This document shows, one piece after another, positions 19,166 to 28,528 of a stretch of 64,000 nucleotides of DNA (its first letter is position 1; every line of letters starts with the position of its first letter). Under the pieces are notes generated by a model, which did no database searches, was not told where the DNA came from, and worked only from the letters and a program-made list of their open reading frames with translations. This stretch comes from Loktanella sp. 5RATIMAR09 (GTDB lineage Bacteria; Pseudomonadota; Alphaproteobacteria; Rhodobacterales; Rhodobacteraceae). Where the stretch lies: assembly GCF_001419985.1 (NCBI RefSeq), contig NZ_LJAL01000003.1:124001-188000 (forward strand), given 5' to 3'. The translations under genes and the position numbers were made by a program.

Positions 19166-20032
19166 ATGAACACCGTCGCAAAAGCAGCCTTCTGGATGAT
19201 TGGCGCCATATCATCCTTTACTCTGATGGCTGTCGCTGGACGTACCGTCAGCGCAGAGCTTGATACATTCGAGATCATGCTTTTCCGCAGCCTGACAGGG
19301 ATCGCGATTGTCGTCAGCGTCGCCATCGCGACAGGGACAATTTCGCAGATCGGACGCAACCGGCTCGGCCTGCATGCCACACGGAACCTGTTCCATTTTA
19401 CCGGCCAGAACCTGTGGTTCTACGCCATCACCGTGATTCCGCTGGCGCAGGTCTTTGCGCTGGAATTCACCACGCCGATCTGGGTCATCCTTTTGTCACC
19501 GCTGATCCTGCGCGAAAGGGTCACTGCAATCGGTCTGCTCAGCGCCATGATCGGCTTTATCGGCATCCTGATCGTCGCGCGTCCCGACCCCGCCAACCTT
19601 AGCTGGGGCCTAATGGCCGCCGCCAGTTGTGCCGTGTTCTTTGCGCTGACCGCAATTTTTACCCGCAAACTGACCCAGACCGAAACCATCACGACAATTC
19701 TTTTCTATCTCACAACGATGCAGGCGGTCTTTGGCCTGATCTGCGCGGGATATGATGGTGATATCGCGCTGCCGTCGCTGGCGGCGCTGCCTTGGGTCGT
19801 GCTGATCGGGTGTGCCGGGCTCTTGGCGCATTTCTGTCTGACAAAGGCGCTGAGTATAGCGCCTGCAAGTATTGTGATGCCGATTGATTTCGTGCGCCTG
19901 CCCACCATCGCGATCGTGGGGATGCTGCTATACAATGAACCGCTGGAAGTGTGGGTATTTGTCGGTGCCGCGCTCATTTTCGGGGCAAATTATCTCAATA
20001 TTACCAGCGCGATGCGGCCTGCAAAGGCCTAG
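19166..20032 (+). CDS. EamA/DMT family transporter
   Basis: Inner-membrane protein of 288 residues with about ten hydrophobic helices in two EamA repeats, the first with MLFRSLTGIAIV and the second after WGLMAAASCAVFFAL. Members export metabolites or amino acids; the substrate cannot be read from sequence. The ATG at 19166 is chosen because the protein then opens directly with the first helix, while the frame open upstream encodes polar sequence antisense to the divergent gene. It diverges from the zinc-peptidase homologue with a 79-base gap. Confidence 0.85.
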   Translation: MNTVAKAAFWMIGAISSFTLMAVAGRTVSAELDTFEIMLFRSLTGIAIVVSVAIATGTISQIGRNRLGLHATRNLFHFTGQNLWFYAITVIPLAQVFALEFTTPIWVILLSPLILRERVTAIGLLSAMIGFIGILIVARPDPANLSWGLMAAASCAVFFALTAIFTRKLTQTETITTILFYLTTMQAVFGLICAGYDGDIALPSLAALPWVVLIGCAGLLAHFCLTKALSIAPASIVMPIDFVRLPTIAIVGMLLYNEPLEVWVFVGAALIFGANYLNITSAMRPAKA

Positions 20033-20070
20033 GCGCGCGTCAAACTAATAGCCGTTGACCCGACACGATT

Positions 20071-20086
20071 GTCACAGATATGTGAC
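20071..20086. promoter_or_regulatory. Inverted repeat upstream of the FadL-type gene
   Basis: GTCACA-GATA-TGTGAC has perfect 6-base arms. It is 105 bases ahead of the porin start codon. It does not fit the CRP order TGTGA-N6-TCACA, so the binding protein is unknown. Confidence 0.3.
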
Positions 20087-20115
20087 GCTACGACGCGCCG
20101 CAATGAATGACGTGG

Positions 20116-20153
20116 CGTCAAGAATTGACGTAAAGCTTGGGCACTCCCTAGGG
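20116..20153 (+). promoter_or_regulatory. Putative promoter of the FadL-type gene with overlapping inverted repeat
   Basis: TTGACG at 20125-20130 can act as a -35 box, with CTAGGG after a 17-base spacer at 20148-20153 as a weak -10. The -35 box is the right arm of the inverted repeat CGTCAA-GAA-TTGACG (20116-20130), so a repressor could cover the promoter. Confidence 0.35.
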
Positions 20154-20191
20154 TGATCTGCACACATTTTATTCATGACAGGGATGAGGAC

Positions 20192-21277
20192 ATGAAAAAC
20201 ACAATGACAGCAGGAGCGGCGCTGCTGCTTTCAACAAGTATTGTTTCGGCGGGGGGAATTGACCGGTCCGGAAACGCATATTCCGTGCTCTTCGAGGACG
20301 GCAACTATGCGCAGTTGTCTTTTTCGACAGTAAATCCTGACGTCTCCGGCGACTACCCGGCTGGACTTGGCGGCGGATCGACAGACAATATGGCCGAAGG
20401 TTATCTGTCTTTCGGCGCTGCGGTGAAATATGGGGTCACGGATCAAATTGATCTGGCACTGTTCATCAACCAGCCATTTGGCGCCAATGCTGATTATACA
20501 GGTGGCCCCTATACCGGATTGAACGCAGAGTGGAAAAGCACGCAAGTTGCTGCCATTGCAAAGTACCAAGCATCCAATGCTGTGTCGGTCTATGGCGGTA
20601 TTCGCGCAGTCAGGTCCGAAGCAACAATCGGTATTCCCGCCGCGCTGACAGGTGCAGTTCCGTACACCGCTGAGACTGAAGCTGACACCCAATTTGGTTA
20701 CGTCGTTGGCGCAGCCTACGAAATGCCTGAAATTGCGCTACGCGTGTCACTCACCTACGAGAGCGGCATGACGCATGAATTCGCGACCAGCGAAGCATTT
20801 GTTGGGGCATCAGAGCTTGATAGCACGACAGATATCGAACTTCCGCAATCCGTCGCGCTGGATTTCCAGACAGGGATCGCCGCTGATACGCTTCTTTTCG
20901 GATCGGTACGCTGGGCAGAATGGTCAGTTTGGGAAGTACGCCCCGCGCTCTACGAAGGGGCGACGATGGACAGGGTGACCGGCATTGACGATGACGTATT
21001 CACCTACCGGCTGGGTCTTGGGCGCCGTTTGAATGACGAACTGTCGGTGTTTGGGCGCGTCACCTTCGAAGATGGCAATGGCGGTGAGGCATCCCGCCTC
21101 GCACCAACTGATGGTTCAACCAGCTTTGGATTTGGCGGCAGCTACGCAATCGACCAAATCGAAATTACAGGTGGTGTTGAATACGCTTTGCTTGGCGATG
21201 CGACAGATGGATCAAGTGTTGAGTTCGAAGAGAATAGTGCAATCGCTTTTGGTCTCACCGTAGGCTACAGCTTCTAA
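20192..21277 (+). CDS. FadL/OMPP1-type outer membrane transport protein
   Basis: Outer membrane beta-barrel of 361 residues related to the long-chain fatty acid channel FadL. A signal peptide ends near STSIVSA-GG. The features are alternating beta-strand patterns, the FadL-like opening IDRSGNAYSVLFEDGNYAQL and a C-terminal aromatic (AFGLTVGYSF). The start ATG at 20192 follows GATGAGGAC. It probably takes up hydrophobic compounds. A strong intrinsic terminator follows at 21301, so the gene is likely a single transcription unit. Confidence 0.88.
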   Translation: MKNTMTAGAALLLSTSIVSAGGIDRSGNAYSVLFEDGNYAQLSFSTVNPDVSGDYPAGLGGGSTDNMAEGYLSFGAAVKYGVTDQIDLALFINQPFGANADYTGGPYTGLNAEWKSTQVAAIAKYQASNAVSVYGGIRAVRSEATIGIPAALTGAVPYTAETEADTQFGYVVGAAYEMPEIALRVSLTYESGMTHEFATSEAFVGASELDSTTDIELPQSVALDFQTGIAADTLLFGSVRWAEWSVWEVRPALYEGATMDRVTGIDDDVFTYRLGLGRRLNDELSVFGRVTFEDGNGGEASRLAPTDGSTSFGFGGSYAIDQIEITGGVEYALLGDATDGSSVEFEENSAIAFGLTVGYSF

Positions 21278-21300
21278 ACACTGAAACAGACACATCAAAA

Positions 21301-21328
21301 GCCCCGCCCTCACCGGCGGGGCTTTTTC
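21301..21328 (+). terminator. Intrinsic terminator after the FadL-type gene
   Basis: The stem GCCCCGCC / GGCGGGGC is a perfect 8-bp match around a 6-base loop and is followed directly by TTTTTCTTT. It starts 23 bases after the porin stop codon. Confidence 0.9.
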
Positions 21329-21386
21329 TTTGGCTTGCGCAGGAAACGGGTTGCGCAGACCCTGTCAAAGGGCGCATGTCAGCGCC

Positions 21387-22310
21387 ATGACACCAGTACA
21401 GAAAACCATCTCACCGCAAGCCTGGGCAGGGCTTTTGATGCTCGCGTTGATTTGGGGCGGGTCTTTTCTATCGGTGCATGTCGCATTGGAAGAAATCGGT
21501 CCGCTCACCTCGGTGGCACATCGGACCGGATGGGCCATGGTGATCCTTTGGACCTATGTCCTGATCCGCCGTTTGCCCCTGCCGACAGACCGGCGCGTGT
21601 GGGGGGCATTTGTTGTAATGGGGCTGTTGAACAACGCGATTCCCTTCAGCCTGATGGCATGGGGGCAGTTGCACATCGAAACCGGCCTGACCTCGATCCT
21701 CAACGCCGCGACCGCGATTTTCGGCGTCACCGCTGCCGCGCTTTTTCTGGCGGACGAGCGTATGACCGCGCGCAAGGCGATCGGCGTTTGCATCGGGTTT
21801 CTGGGGGTCTCGACCGCCATTGGCCTGAACGCTTTCAAGGACTTTGATATCCGCTCACTTGGTCAACTGGCCGTGATCGGCGGCACGATCAGCTATGCGC
21901 TGGCGGGCGTCTGGGCGCGCAAAACGCTGGGCCACCTCAAACCGCAGGTCGCGGCTGCCGGCATGTTGACCGGCGCAAGCCTTATCACGCTGCCCGCCGC
22001 GTGGATCATCGAAGGGCCCATCACGCTGAGCCTGCAGCCCCAAACATGGGCCGCCATCAGCTATTATGCCGTGGTCGCGACAGCCATCGCATATATCCTC
22101 TACTACCGCGTGCTGGCACTCGCTGGCAGTGGCAACGCAATGCTGGTGACGCTGCTGGTGGCGCCGGTCGCTATCGTTTTGGGCGCGATTGTGCTGGGTG
22201 AGGCCCTGCCGGTGCGCGCCTATATCGGCTTTGCGATCCTCGCACTCGGGCTACTGATCCTTGACGGTCGCTTGGTCAAGCCGCTCCAGCACCGCCTTCG
22301 CCGCGCGTAG
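21387..22310 (+). CDS. EamA/DMT family transporter
   Basis: Inner-membrane protein of 307 residues with two EamA repeats; the first repeat has LALIWGGSFLSVHVALEEIG and the second ends with LGEALPVRAYIGFAILALGLLILD. About ten helices are visible. The substrate is unknown. The ATG at 21387 is preferred because it places the first helix about 13 residues from the start. The last 60 bases overlap the 3' end of lpxB on the other strand, an unusually long convergent overlap. Confidence 0.85.
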   Translation: MTPVQKTISPQAWAGLLMLALIWGGSFLSVHVALEEIGPLTSVAHRTGWAMVILWTYVLIRRLPLPTDRRVWGAFVVMGLLNNAIPFSLMAWGQLHIETGLTSILNAATAIFGVTAAALFLADERMTARKAIGVCIGFLGVSTAIGLNAFKDFDIRSLGQLAVIGGTISYALAGVWARKTLGHLKPQVAAAGMLTGASLITLPAAWIIEGPITLSLQPQTWAAISYYAVVATAIAYILYYRVLALAGSGNAMLVTLLVAPVAIVLGAIVLGEALPVRAYIGFAILALGLLILDGRLVKPLQHRLRRA

Positions 22311-23387
22311 GCCGGGTGCCTCACCACCCTTTCCCAGCCGTTCCATGGTCAGCGCCATTGCGGCCTGTTGGGCCTCCGGATCAGCGAGCACCGCCACCAC
22401 AGCATCGGCAATCGGACGGGGCTTGCAGGCCTCGCCGATGAATTCTGGCACGACGCGGGTTTCGCTGACCAGATTCACCAAGGTCACCGTATCGACCAAC
22501 AACATCCTGCCGATGATGATCCGGCTCAGCCACGCCATATCATAGGCAATCACCATCGGCGTGCCGCTTGCTGCCAGTTCCAGCGACACTGTGCCAGAGG
22601 CCGCAAGAGCCACATCGGCCCGTTTGAACCAAGCGGCCTTATCCGGCGTTTCCGGCGCCAGCACCGTGACGGGTGTGGCCCAGTGTTTGACCCGCTCCTG
22701 CACAAGATCATGCACACCGCGCGTTGTCGGGATCACGAAGTGCGCATCGGGCACGGACGCCGCAATTTTCGCGACTGCCTTGCCGAAACGCTCAGCCAAT
22801 CGCGCCACCTCGCCTTTGCGACTGCCCGGCAGGACCAACACGACCGTACCGGACCCCAAGGCCGCCGCCTCTGCATCGGTGGCCACGGGTTCTGCGACAA
22901 CAGGATGCCCCACAAAATCGCAGTCCATGCCTGCCGCCTGCATCAAGGGTGGCTCAAAGGGGAACAGGGCCAAGACATGATCAATGTGCCGGGCCATCTT
23001 TTGCGCACGTTTCGGGCGCCATGCCCAGACCGTCGGGGCGACATAGTGCACGGTGCGAATGTCACTGCCCGCCTTGACCAGCCGCGCGACGCGCAGGCAA
23101 AAATCTGGGCCGTCAATGGTAATCAGCACATCGGGCTTCGTCGCGATGATCGCTTCGGCCATCTGCCTTATCCGCGCCTTGAGCGCGCGATATTTCGGCA
23201 GGATCTCGGCAAGCCCCATGACGCTGAGTTCTTCCATTGCAAAGCGGCTTTCCAGCCCCTCGGCCTGCATCAGCGGCCCACCGACACCGTCAAATGTCAC
23301 CCCAGGGCGCAGCGTTTTCAGCCCTGCCATCAAGGCCGCGCCCAGTTTGTCGCCAGAGGCTTCGCCTGCGATCAAAAAAACCTTCAT
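22251..23387 (-). CDS. lpxB: Lipid-A-disaccharide synthase LpxB
   Basis: Glycosyltransferase that joins UDP-2,3-diacylglucosamine and lipid X to form the lipid A disaccharide. The 378 residues begin MKVFLIAGEASGDKLGAALM and contain GVGGPLM, VHYVAPTVWAWRPKRA and ALAASGTVSLELAASGTPMVIAY, all typical of LpxB. The ATG overlaps the lpxI stop by 4 bases. It is the last gene of the envelope cluster, and its final 60 bases overlap the convergent EamA gene. Confidence 0.95.
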   Translation of the reverse strand: MKVFLIAGEASGDKLGAALMAGLKTLRPGVTFDGVGGPLMQAEGLESRFAMEELSVMGLAEILPKYRALKARIRQMAEAIIATKPDVLITIDGPDFCLRVARLVKAGSDIRTVHYVAPTVWAWRPKRAQKMARHIDHVLALFPFEPPLMQAAGMDCDFVGHPVVAEPVATDAEAAALGSGTVVLVLPGSRKGEVARLAERFGKAVAKIAASVPDAHFVIPTTRGVHDLVQERVKHWATPVTVLAPETPDKAAWFKRADVALAASGTVSLELAASGTPMVIAYDMAWLSRIIIGRMLLVDTVTLVNLVSETRVVPEFIGEACKPRPIADAVVAVLADPEAQQAAMALTMERLGKGGEAPGLRAAKAVLERLDQATVKDQ

Positions 23388-24265
23388 GCGCCCCCCTTGG
23401 GTCGCACCCAAAAGAACAGCCCTGCCGCATCAAGCGTGGCCACGACATCATCCAGTTCCAGAACCATGACGCCGCCCTGTTCGATGACAATCCCACTCAG
23501 CCCCGCGGCAACCGCACCCCTGGCCGTTTGCGGCCCGATCACGGGCAAATCCGCGCGGCGGTCCTGATCAGGTTTCGGGGCCTTGAACAACAAAGCACCG
23601 CGTGCGTCGGTGGGTTCACCGTCCGCACCACTCAGCCATTCGGCCGCGCCCCCCAGAACCGCGCCCAATCCATCCACAACGCCCCAAAGCGGATCATCGC
23701 TGGGCGCAAGTTGCGCCAACATCGCGTCGGTCCCCGCCTGCCCTTCGCGGGCCAAGACGCGGGCGTTGCGCACGATGCAGGCTTGGCCAACATCCGCGCG
23801 GCCCATTTCGGCGATCGTCTGCTCGGCTGTGACGGCGTCCTGTCGTTGATCAATAGTGACCGGCTTGCGGCTCAGCACGCCTGCGGGCGGCAACAGATCC
23901 GGCGCGATCTCATGCGCGGCGCGCACCACCAGCCCCGCCTCTTCGAACAAGGCGATAACGACGCGCAGGGCCCCGTCATCACCCTGTCCAATCGCCTGCA
24001 TGATGCGCGGAACCAAGGGTTTGGTAGCGGCATCAATGGCCGCCGGATCAATGGCGGGGCGCTTGATCGCGCCTGCAAGGCAAACTTCAGTCACACCGCG
24101 GTCCACCAATGCTGTCAGAAAACTGCCAAGGTGTTCGAGGCGAAAAGTAATCTGGGGTGTCAGCGCAGGGCGAAACCCTTCAAGCGCACAGATCAGCGGT
24201 CGCTCTGGCAATCGCGCCACAAGCGCGGGCGGTAGATCCCCGGTTCCGGCAATCAGGGCCAGCAT
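23384..24265 (-). CDS. lpxI: UDP-2,3-diacylglucosamine pyrophosphatase LpxI
   Basis: Makes lipid X from UDP-2,3-diacylglucosamine. This is the LpxI type that replaces LpxH in most alphaproteobacteria. The 293 residues start LALIAGTGDLPPAL and contain VCLAGAIKRPA, MQAIGQGDDGALRVVIALFE, GLVVRAAHEIAPDLL and DLPVIGPQTARGA, as in the former DUF1009 family. The ATG shares one base with the lpxA stop (TGATG) and its own stop overlaps lpxB by 4 bases. Confidence 0.94.
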   Translation of the reverse strand: MLALIAGTGDLPPALVARLPERPLICALEGFRPALTPQITFRLEHLGSFLTALVDRGVTEVCLAGAIKRPAIDPAAIDAATKPLVPRIMQAIGQGDDGALRVVIALFEEAGLVVRAAHEIAPDLLPPAGVLSRKPVTIDQRQDAVTAEQTIAEMGRADVGQACIVRNARVLAREGQAGTDAMLAQLAPSDDPLWGVVDGLGAVLGGAAEWLSGADGEPTDARGALLFKAPKPDQDRRADLPVIGPQTARGAVAAGLSGIVIEQGGVMVLELDDVVATLDAAGLFFWVRPKGGA

Positions 24266-25047
24266 CAGCCCGGTGTCAGGAAATTACGGCCGGTGTCGCC
24301 CAGAATAAAGGCCACCATCTGTTGCACATAGGCGCTGTCGCTTTCATCAGCCAGCCGATTGGCGCGATCCTGAAAGGTGCCTTCCCCGTCTTTGAGCATC
24401 TGAAACGCCGCACGCAATGCGGTGATATCGCCGCGACTGACGCCCTTGCGTTTTAACCCCACAAGGTTCAACCCGTCCAGAATACCCCGCGGCCCTTGCA
24501 CCAGACCATGCGGGACGACATCCTTTGTGACCATCGTTACAGCCCCGATAATCGCGCCCTGCCCGATGCGTACATGCTGATGCACGCCGCACAAACCGCC
24601 GATAATCACGTCATCCTCGATAATGCAGTGGCCAGCGACGGCCGAGGAATTGACCACAATCACACGGTCTCCGATCTGCGCATCATGGGCAATGTGACAG
24701 CCTGCCATAAACAACCCGTCATCGCCTACCCGCGTCACCCCCCCGCCATTGGCGGTGCCGGTGTTCATAGTGACATGTTCACGAATGCGGTTGCGCGCAC
24801 CAATGCGCAGACGGGTCTTCTCACCATCGAATTTCAGGTCCTGCGGGATCTCTCCGATCACGGCGAAGGGAAAAACGGTCGTATCATCGCCAATATGCGT
24901 ATCCCCATCGACAACAACATGGCTTTTGAGCGTCACGCGGTCGCCCAGCACCACGTCTGCGCCAATCACGCAAAACGGGCCGATCACACAATCCGCGCCG
25001 ATTTGCGCGCCTTCGGCGATCACAGCAGAGGGGTGAATACCTGCCAT
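24265..25047 (-). CDS. lpxA: Acyl-ACP-UDP-GlcNAc O-acyltransferase LpxA
   Basis: First enzyme of lipid A synthesis, adding a 3-hydroxyacyl chain to UDP-GlcNAc. The 260 residues start [10 protein letters not shown] and form left-handed beta-helix hexapeptide repeats, with the catalytic His in AGCHIAHDAQIGD and the C-terminal helical domain after LVGLKRKGVSRGDI. The ATG at 25047 is chosen over a TTG three bases earlier because it forms a TGATG junction with the fabZ stop. lpxI follows with a one-base overlap. Confidence 0.96.
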   Translation of the reverse strand: MAGIHPSAVIAEGAQIGADCVIGPFCVIGADVVLGDRVTLKSHVVVDGDTHIGDDTTVFPFAVIGEIPQDLKFDGEKTRLRIGARNRIREHVTMNTGTANGGGVTRVGDDGLFMAGCHIAHDAQIGDRVIVVNSSAVAGHCIIEDDVIIGGLCGVHQHVRIGQGAIIGAVTMVTKDVVPHGLVQGPRGILDGLNLVGLKRKGVSRGDITALRAAFQMLKDGEGTFQDRANRLADESDSAYVQQMVAFILGDTGRNFLTPG

Positions 25048-25508
25048 CAAGCTTGCATATCCATCATCGCGGTAAACTCTGCCTCGGCGGCCATTTCGCC
25101 ATCAACCGTCGCCACACCGCGAAAGCGCCAGACCTTGCCACCGGGTTTGCCCCGTGTGGTTTCCACATGCATTTCAAGCACATCACCCGGCACGACCTTG
25201 CGGCGGAACTTGCAGCCATCAATCGCCATGAAATAAACCAGCAGATTACCATCGGTCAGCCCCAGCGACGCCCCCACCATGACAGCGGTTGTCTGTGCCA
25301 TCGCCTCGACAATGGTGACACCGGGCATAATCGGGTTGCCGGGGAAATGGCCCTGAAAATGCGGCTCGTTCATGGTGACGTTCTTGATGCCGACAGCAGA
25401 TGTCGTGCCATTGATGCTATGCACCTTATCCACCAGCAGGAACGGATAGCGATGGGGCAGGATTTTCTGGATCAGCTGGATATCGGCGGTGGTGACAGCT
25501 TCGCTCAT
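25047..25508 (-). CDS. fabZ: 3-hydroxyacyl-ACP dehydratase FabZ
   Basis: Hot-dog fold dehydratase of the fatty acid cycle, 153 residues. The catalytic His lies in [12 protein letters not shown] and the catalytic Glu in [20 protein letters not shown] near the N-terminus is also typical. It competes with LpxA for 3-hydroxyacyl-ACP, which explains the common pairing. Between it and ompH upstream lie only 87 bases; the lpxD gene that often occupies this place is absent. Confidence 0.95.
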   Translation of the reverse strand: MSEAVTTADIQLIQKILPHRYPFLLVDKVHSINGTTSAVGIKNVTMNEPHFQGHFPGNPIMPGVTIVEAMAQTTAVMVGASLGLTDGNLLVYFMAIDGCKFRRKVVPGDVLEMHVETTRGKPGGKVWRFRGVATVDGEMAAEAEFTAMMDMQA

Positions 25509-25595
25509 GCTGGGCGGCTCCTCTTATTGCTTGTGGCGCGCCTTGGCCGCCGGTGGTCTTGGATACCAAGCCGCGACAAGCGCGGCAAGCATCGG

Positions 25596-26117
25596 CTACT
25601 CTTCACCGTTGCCCAATTCCGCATCAATCCGCACGATGGCATCATCGGTGATATTCGCCGCGCGCACCGACAGGACCACGTTGCGCTGCTCCAACACCAG
25701 AACGGCCCCGCGTTCCAGCATCAGGTTTGCAACGATCCCCTGTACACGTTGTTCAAACCGCGCGCGCGCTTCTGCGGTCGCAACCTGCAAATCAACGTTT
25801 TTTGCATCGCGCACGCGGCGCACGTCCTGCACCTTGCGGTCAAAGGCCTCGGCCTCGGCACGAAACGCCTCTGGCGTCATATCGGGGCGGCGGATTGTCA
25901 GGCTGCGCTCTTCAAGCGTCAGCGATTCAACAATACGGTCATTCTCGGCTTGCAACGCGGCCGCCTGTTCGGCCAACTCGTCCGTGAGTCGTTGGCCGTA
26001 AAGCGTTTCGATAAACAAACGATCACTGTCCACAATCAGCACCGGAGGTGAGGATTGCTGGGCTGATGCCGGCAGCACCAGTATCAGCCAAACAATAATC
26101 GCGCGCAGCATACCCAT
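25596..26117 (-). CDS. OmpH/Skp family periplasmic chaperone
   Basis: Periplasmic holdase for outer membrane proteins, 173 residues. A signal peptide (MGMLRAIIVWLILVLPASAQ) is followed by VLIVDSDRLF, typical of the OmpH family, and long charged helices that would form the coiled-coil arms. The ATG shares one base with the bamA stop (TGATG), so translation is coupled to the barrel-assembly protein. An ATG six bases later is also possible. Confidence 0.85.
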   Translation of the reverse strand: MGMLRAIIVWLILVLPASAQQSSPPVLIVDSDRLFIETLYGQRLTDELAEQAAALQAENDRIVESLTLEERSLTIRRPDMTPEAFRAEAEAFDRKVQDVRRVRDAKNVDLQVATAEARARFEQRVQGIVANLMLERGAVLVLEQRNVVLSVRAANITDDAIVRIDAELGNGEE

Positions 26118-28423
26118 CAGAAGCTTGTCGAAATCGTTACTTCAAAGTTGCGTGTCTTGTCGAAGTCCTGCACGTCAAGCGGCTCGGTAAAGTTGAACCG
26201 CAGCGGGCCGATCGGGGTGGTCCAGAAAACCGATAGTCCAACAACAGACCGCGCAATCGGGTCGTTTGACAGAATAGCGCTATCATCTGCTACGCCGACA
26301 TCCCAGACCGCGCCGTAATCGATAAACGCACCACCCGTAATCCCGTATTCACTTGGCAGACCAAGCGGGAATTCGGCCTCGAGCGTCAGAACGGAGAAAG
26401 CGTTCCCGCCTAACGCATCATCGGTGTTTTCATCGCGCGGCCCGATACCACCCCCTTCAAAACCGCGCATCAGGCGGCTGCCAAGGAAGAAACGGTCCGT
26501 GACACGGCTGCTGCCCTCTTGATAGCTCAGATGCCCCCCCTGCAATGAAGCGCGCAGAGTGACCTCCTCATTCAGGATTGCCGTTTCAGCACCGGCAAAG
26601 GCGGTTGTCTTGATGAACTGGGTGTCGCCAAAGCCGAATTCCTGACCAAAGCGCAAGACGTAACCTGTTGTCGGATCCACACCTGTGCGGCGGCTATCAT
26701 AGCTGTAATTATACCCGATCGCATTGGTCCAGACACCACCTGCGTCTTCTTCGGCTTGGATAATGGGGCTCGCATCATCCGATACATCAGCGATATCCGT
26801 ATATTCAAGGGCATAAAACAAAGACAAACGCCCCGTTTCACTGATCGGGAAGCTGACCGCAGGCGACATCCGCAGTGTTTCGGTATCATAGAGCGCATTT
26901 TCGTTGTCTGTCGTCCCGTAGCTCAGGTCAAATGACCCACGCAAATCACGCCCCAAAAGCTGAGGTTCGGTAAAGCCGAACCCAAAGCTGCGGTTCGTTT
27001 CGGCGGTCGTGAAGTCAAAGTTCAACCGCTGCCCACGGCCCTGAAAATTGCTTTGCCGGTACGATGCCAACAGGCTGATACCATTGTCGGTACTGAAATT
27101 GGTACCGAATGACAGGGTTCCTGTGGGCCCTTCTGTCACATTCACGTCAACGATGCGCTGGCCAGGGGATGAACCGGGACGCGTGTTGACAGCGACATCC
27201 GCGAAAAAGCCGAGCGCACGAATGCGCCGCGCACTTTCCTGGATTTCGCGGCTGTTCAGCGGGTCGCCCTCGACCGACTGGAACTGGTTGCGGATCACGC
27301 GGTCCAGCGTTGTTCCGTTCCCTTCAATGTCGATCCGTTCGATAAAGACGCGTTCACCCGAGACGAGCACATAATCCACATCAACCGTCAGATCGCGCGG
27401 ATTGCGTGACAGACGCGGTTCAACCGAGACAAAGTTCAGCCCGCGTGCTGCGGCCTCGCGTTCAATCCGGCTGATATCGGCATCAATCGGCACAGGCGAG
27501 TAGGTCGCGCCCGACCGGACACCGATCAAATCAGCAAAATCATCCGCGTTCACACCGTTGATTTCGCTGGAAATCGACGTGTTGCCAAAACTGAACTGCT
27601 GTCCTTCGCGAATATTGTATGTGACCAAATAGGCATCACGCTCACGCGTCAATGACACGTCAATATTCTGCAAAACAAAGTCGATATAACCGCGCGAGCG
27701 ATAGAAATCGGTCAGTGCTTCGCGATCCTGTGCCACACGCTCGGGCGAGTAGGTATCACGTCCGACCAAAATCCGGAACAAACCTGCCTGCTTGGTTTCC
27801 AGCACGCGGCGCAAACGCCCCTCCGAATAGGTTCTGTTACCCAGAAAGGTAATCCGTTCAATCTCGGTGACGGCTGCCTCCACCACTTCGAACACCACAT
27901 CAACGCGGTTGTCGGATTGTGGAATAATGCGCGGCGTGACGGTTGCGTTGATACGCCCGCGACGGGCGTAGGCCTCGGTGATTGCGGCGGTATCAGCTTC
28001 GGCCTGCGCAGGCGTAAAGACACGCCGTGGTTGGGATTGCACCAATCCCAGCAATTCCTCGTCACGCAGGCGGATGTTGCCTTCGATATTGATGCGGTTG
28101 ATCGTTGGATATTCGACCACACGGATCAGCAAACGGTTGCCTTGGGGGATCAGATCGACACTCTCGAAAAGACCCGAGGCGCGGATATCCTGTCCTGCCG
28201 CGTTCAATTCCGCCATCGACAGCCCCGCCCCCGGTGCAAGACCGCCAAATGTCAGGATCGTGCCATCGGCAACCCGCAGGTTGCCTTCGATCTCGAAGCT
28301 GCTGAAAGCGAAACTTTGCGCATTTGCAGCACCAGTCGCCAGAACCACGATACAAAGCGCCATCCAAAGTGATCGCACCTTCGCAAAACCCTGCGCCAGA
28401 AAGCGCCCCATATTTGTCTTCAT
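26117..28423 (-). CDS. bamA: Outer membrane protein assembly factor BamA
   Basis: Central pore of the beta-barrel assembly machinery. From the ATG at 28423 there are 768 residues: a signal peptide ending near GAANA-QS, five POTRA domains (the first with FEIEGNLRVADGTIL and later ones with ITFLGNRTYSEGRLRRVL and IDIEGNGTTLDRVI), and a 16-stranded barrel with the loop motif RLMRGFEGGGIGPRD, ending in the barrel signature VTISTSF. The open frame upstream of 28423 adds 16 residues before the signal peptide and is rejected. Confidence 0.96.
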   Translation of the reverse strand: MKTNMGRFLAQGFAKVRSLWMALCIVVLATGAANAQSFAFSSFEIEGNLRVADGTILTFGGLAPGAGLSMAELNAAGQDIRASGLFESVDLIPQGNRLLIRVVEYPTINRINIEGNIRLRDEELLGLVQSQPRRVFTPAQAEADTAAITEAYARRGRINATVTPRIIPQSDNRVDVVFEVVEAAVTEIERITFLGNRTYSEGRLRRVLETKQAGLFRILVGRDTYSPERVAQDREALTDFYRSRGYIDFVLQNIDVSLTRERDAYLVTYNIREGQQFSFGNTSISSEINGVNADDFADLIGVRSGATYSPVPIDADISRIEREAAARGLNFVSVEPRLSRNPRDLTVDVDYVLVSGERVFIERIDIEGNGTTLDRVIRNQFQSVEGDPLNSREIQESARRIRALGFFADVAVNTRPGSSPGQRIVDVNVTEGPTGTLSFGTNFSTDNGISLLASYRQSNFQGRGQRLNFDFTTAETNRSFGFGFTEPQLLGRDLRGSFDLSYGTTDNENALYDTETLRMSPAVSFPISETGRLSLFYALEYTDIADVSDDASPIIQAEEDAGGVWTNAIGYNYSYDSRRTGVDPTTGYVLRFGQEFGFGDTQFIKTTAFAGAETAILNEEVTLRASLQGGHLSYQEGSSRVTDRFFLGSRLMRGFEGGGIGPRDENTDDALGGNAFSVLTLEAEFPLGLPSEYGITGGAFIDYGAVWDVGVADDSAILSNDPIARSVVGLSVFWTTPIGPLRFNFTEPLDVQDFDKTRNFEVTISTSF

Positions 28424-28528
28424 AACGACCGCCCGTACCCAGATTATTCTTATCAATTTGAGTAGCGACAATATGCGCGGATGTCAAAACGCCAGCGCAA
28501 CTGATCTGCACTTAAAACAGCGCCTTTT

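Noticed and set aside
22368-23567. Long open frame on the plus strand opposite lpxB
   Set aside because: The frame is the mirror of a GC-rich coding gene, its product is rich in His, Arg and Gln without any motif, and lpxB is certain on the other strand.
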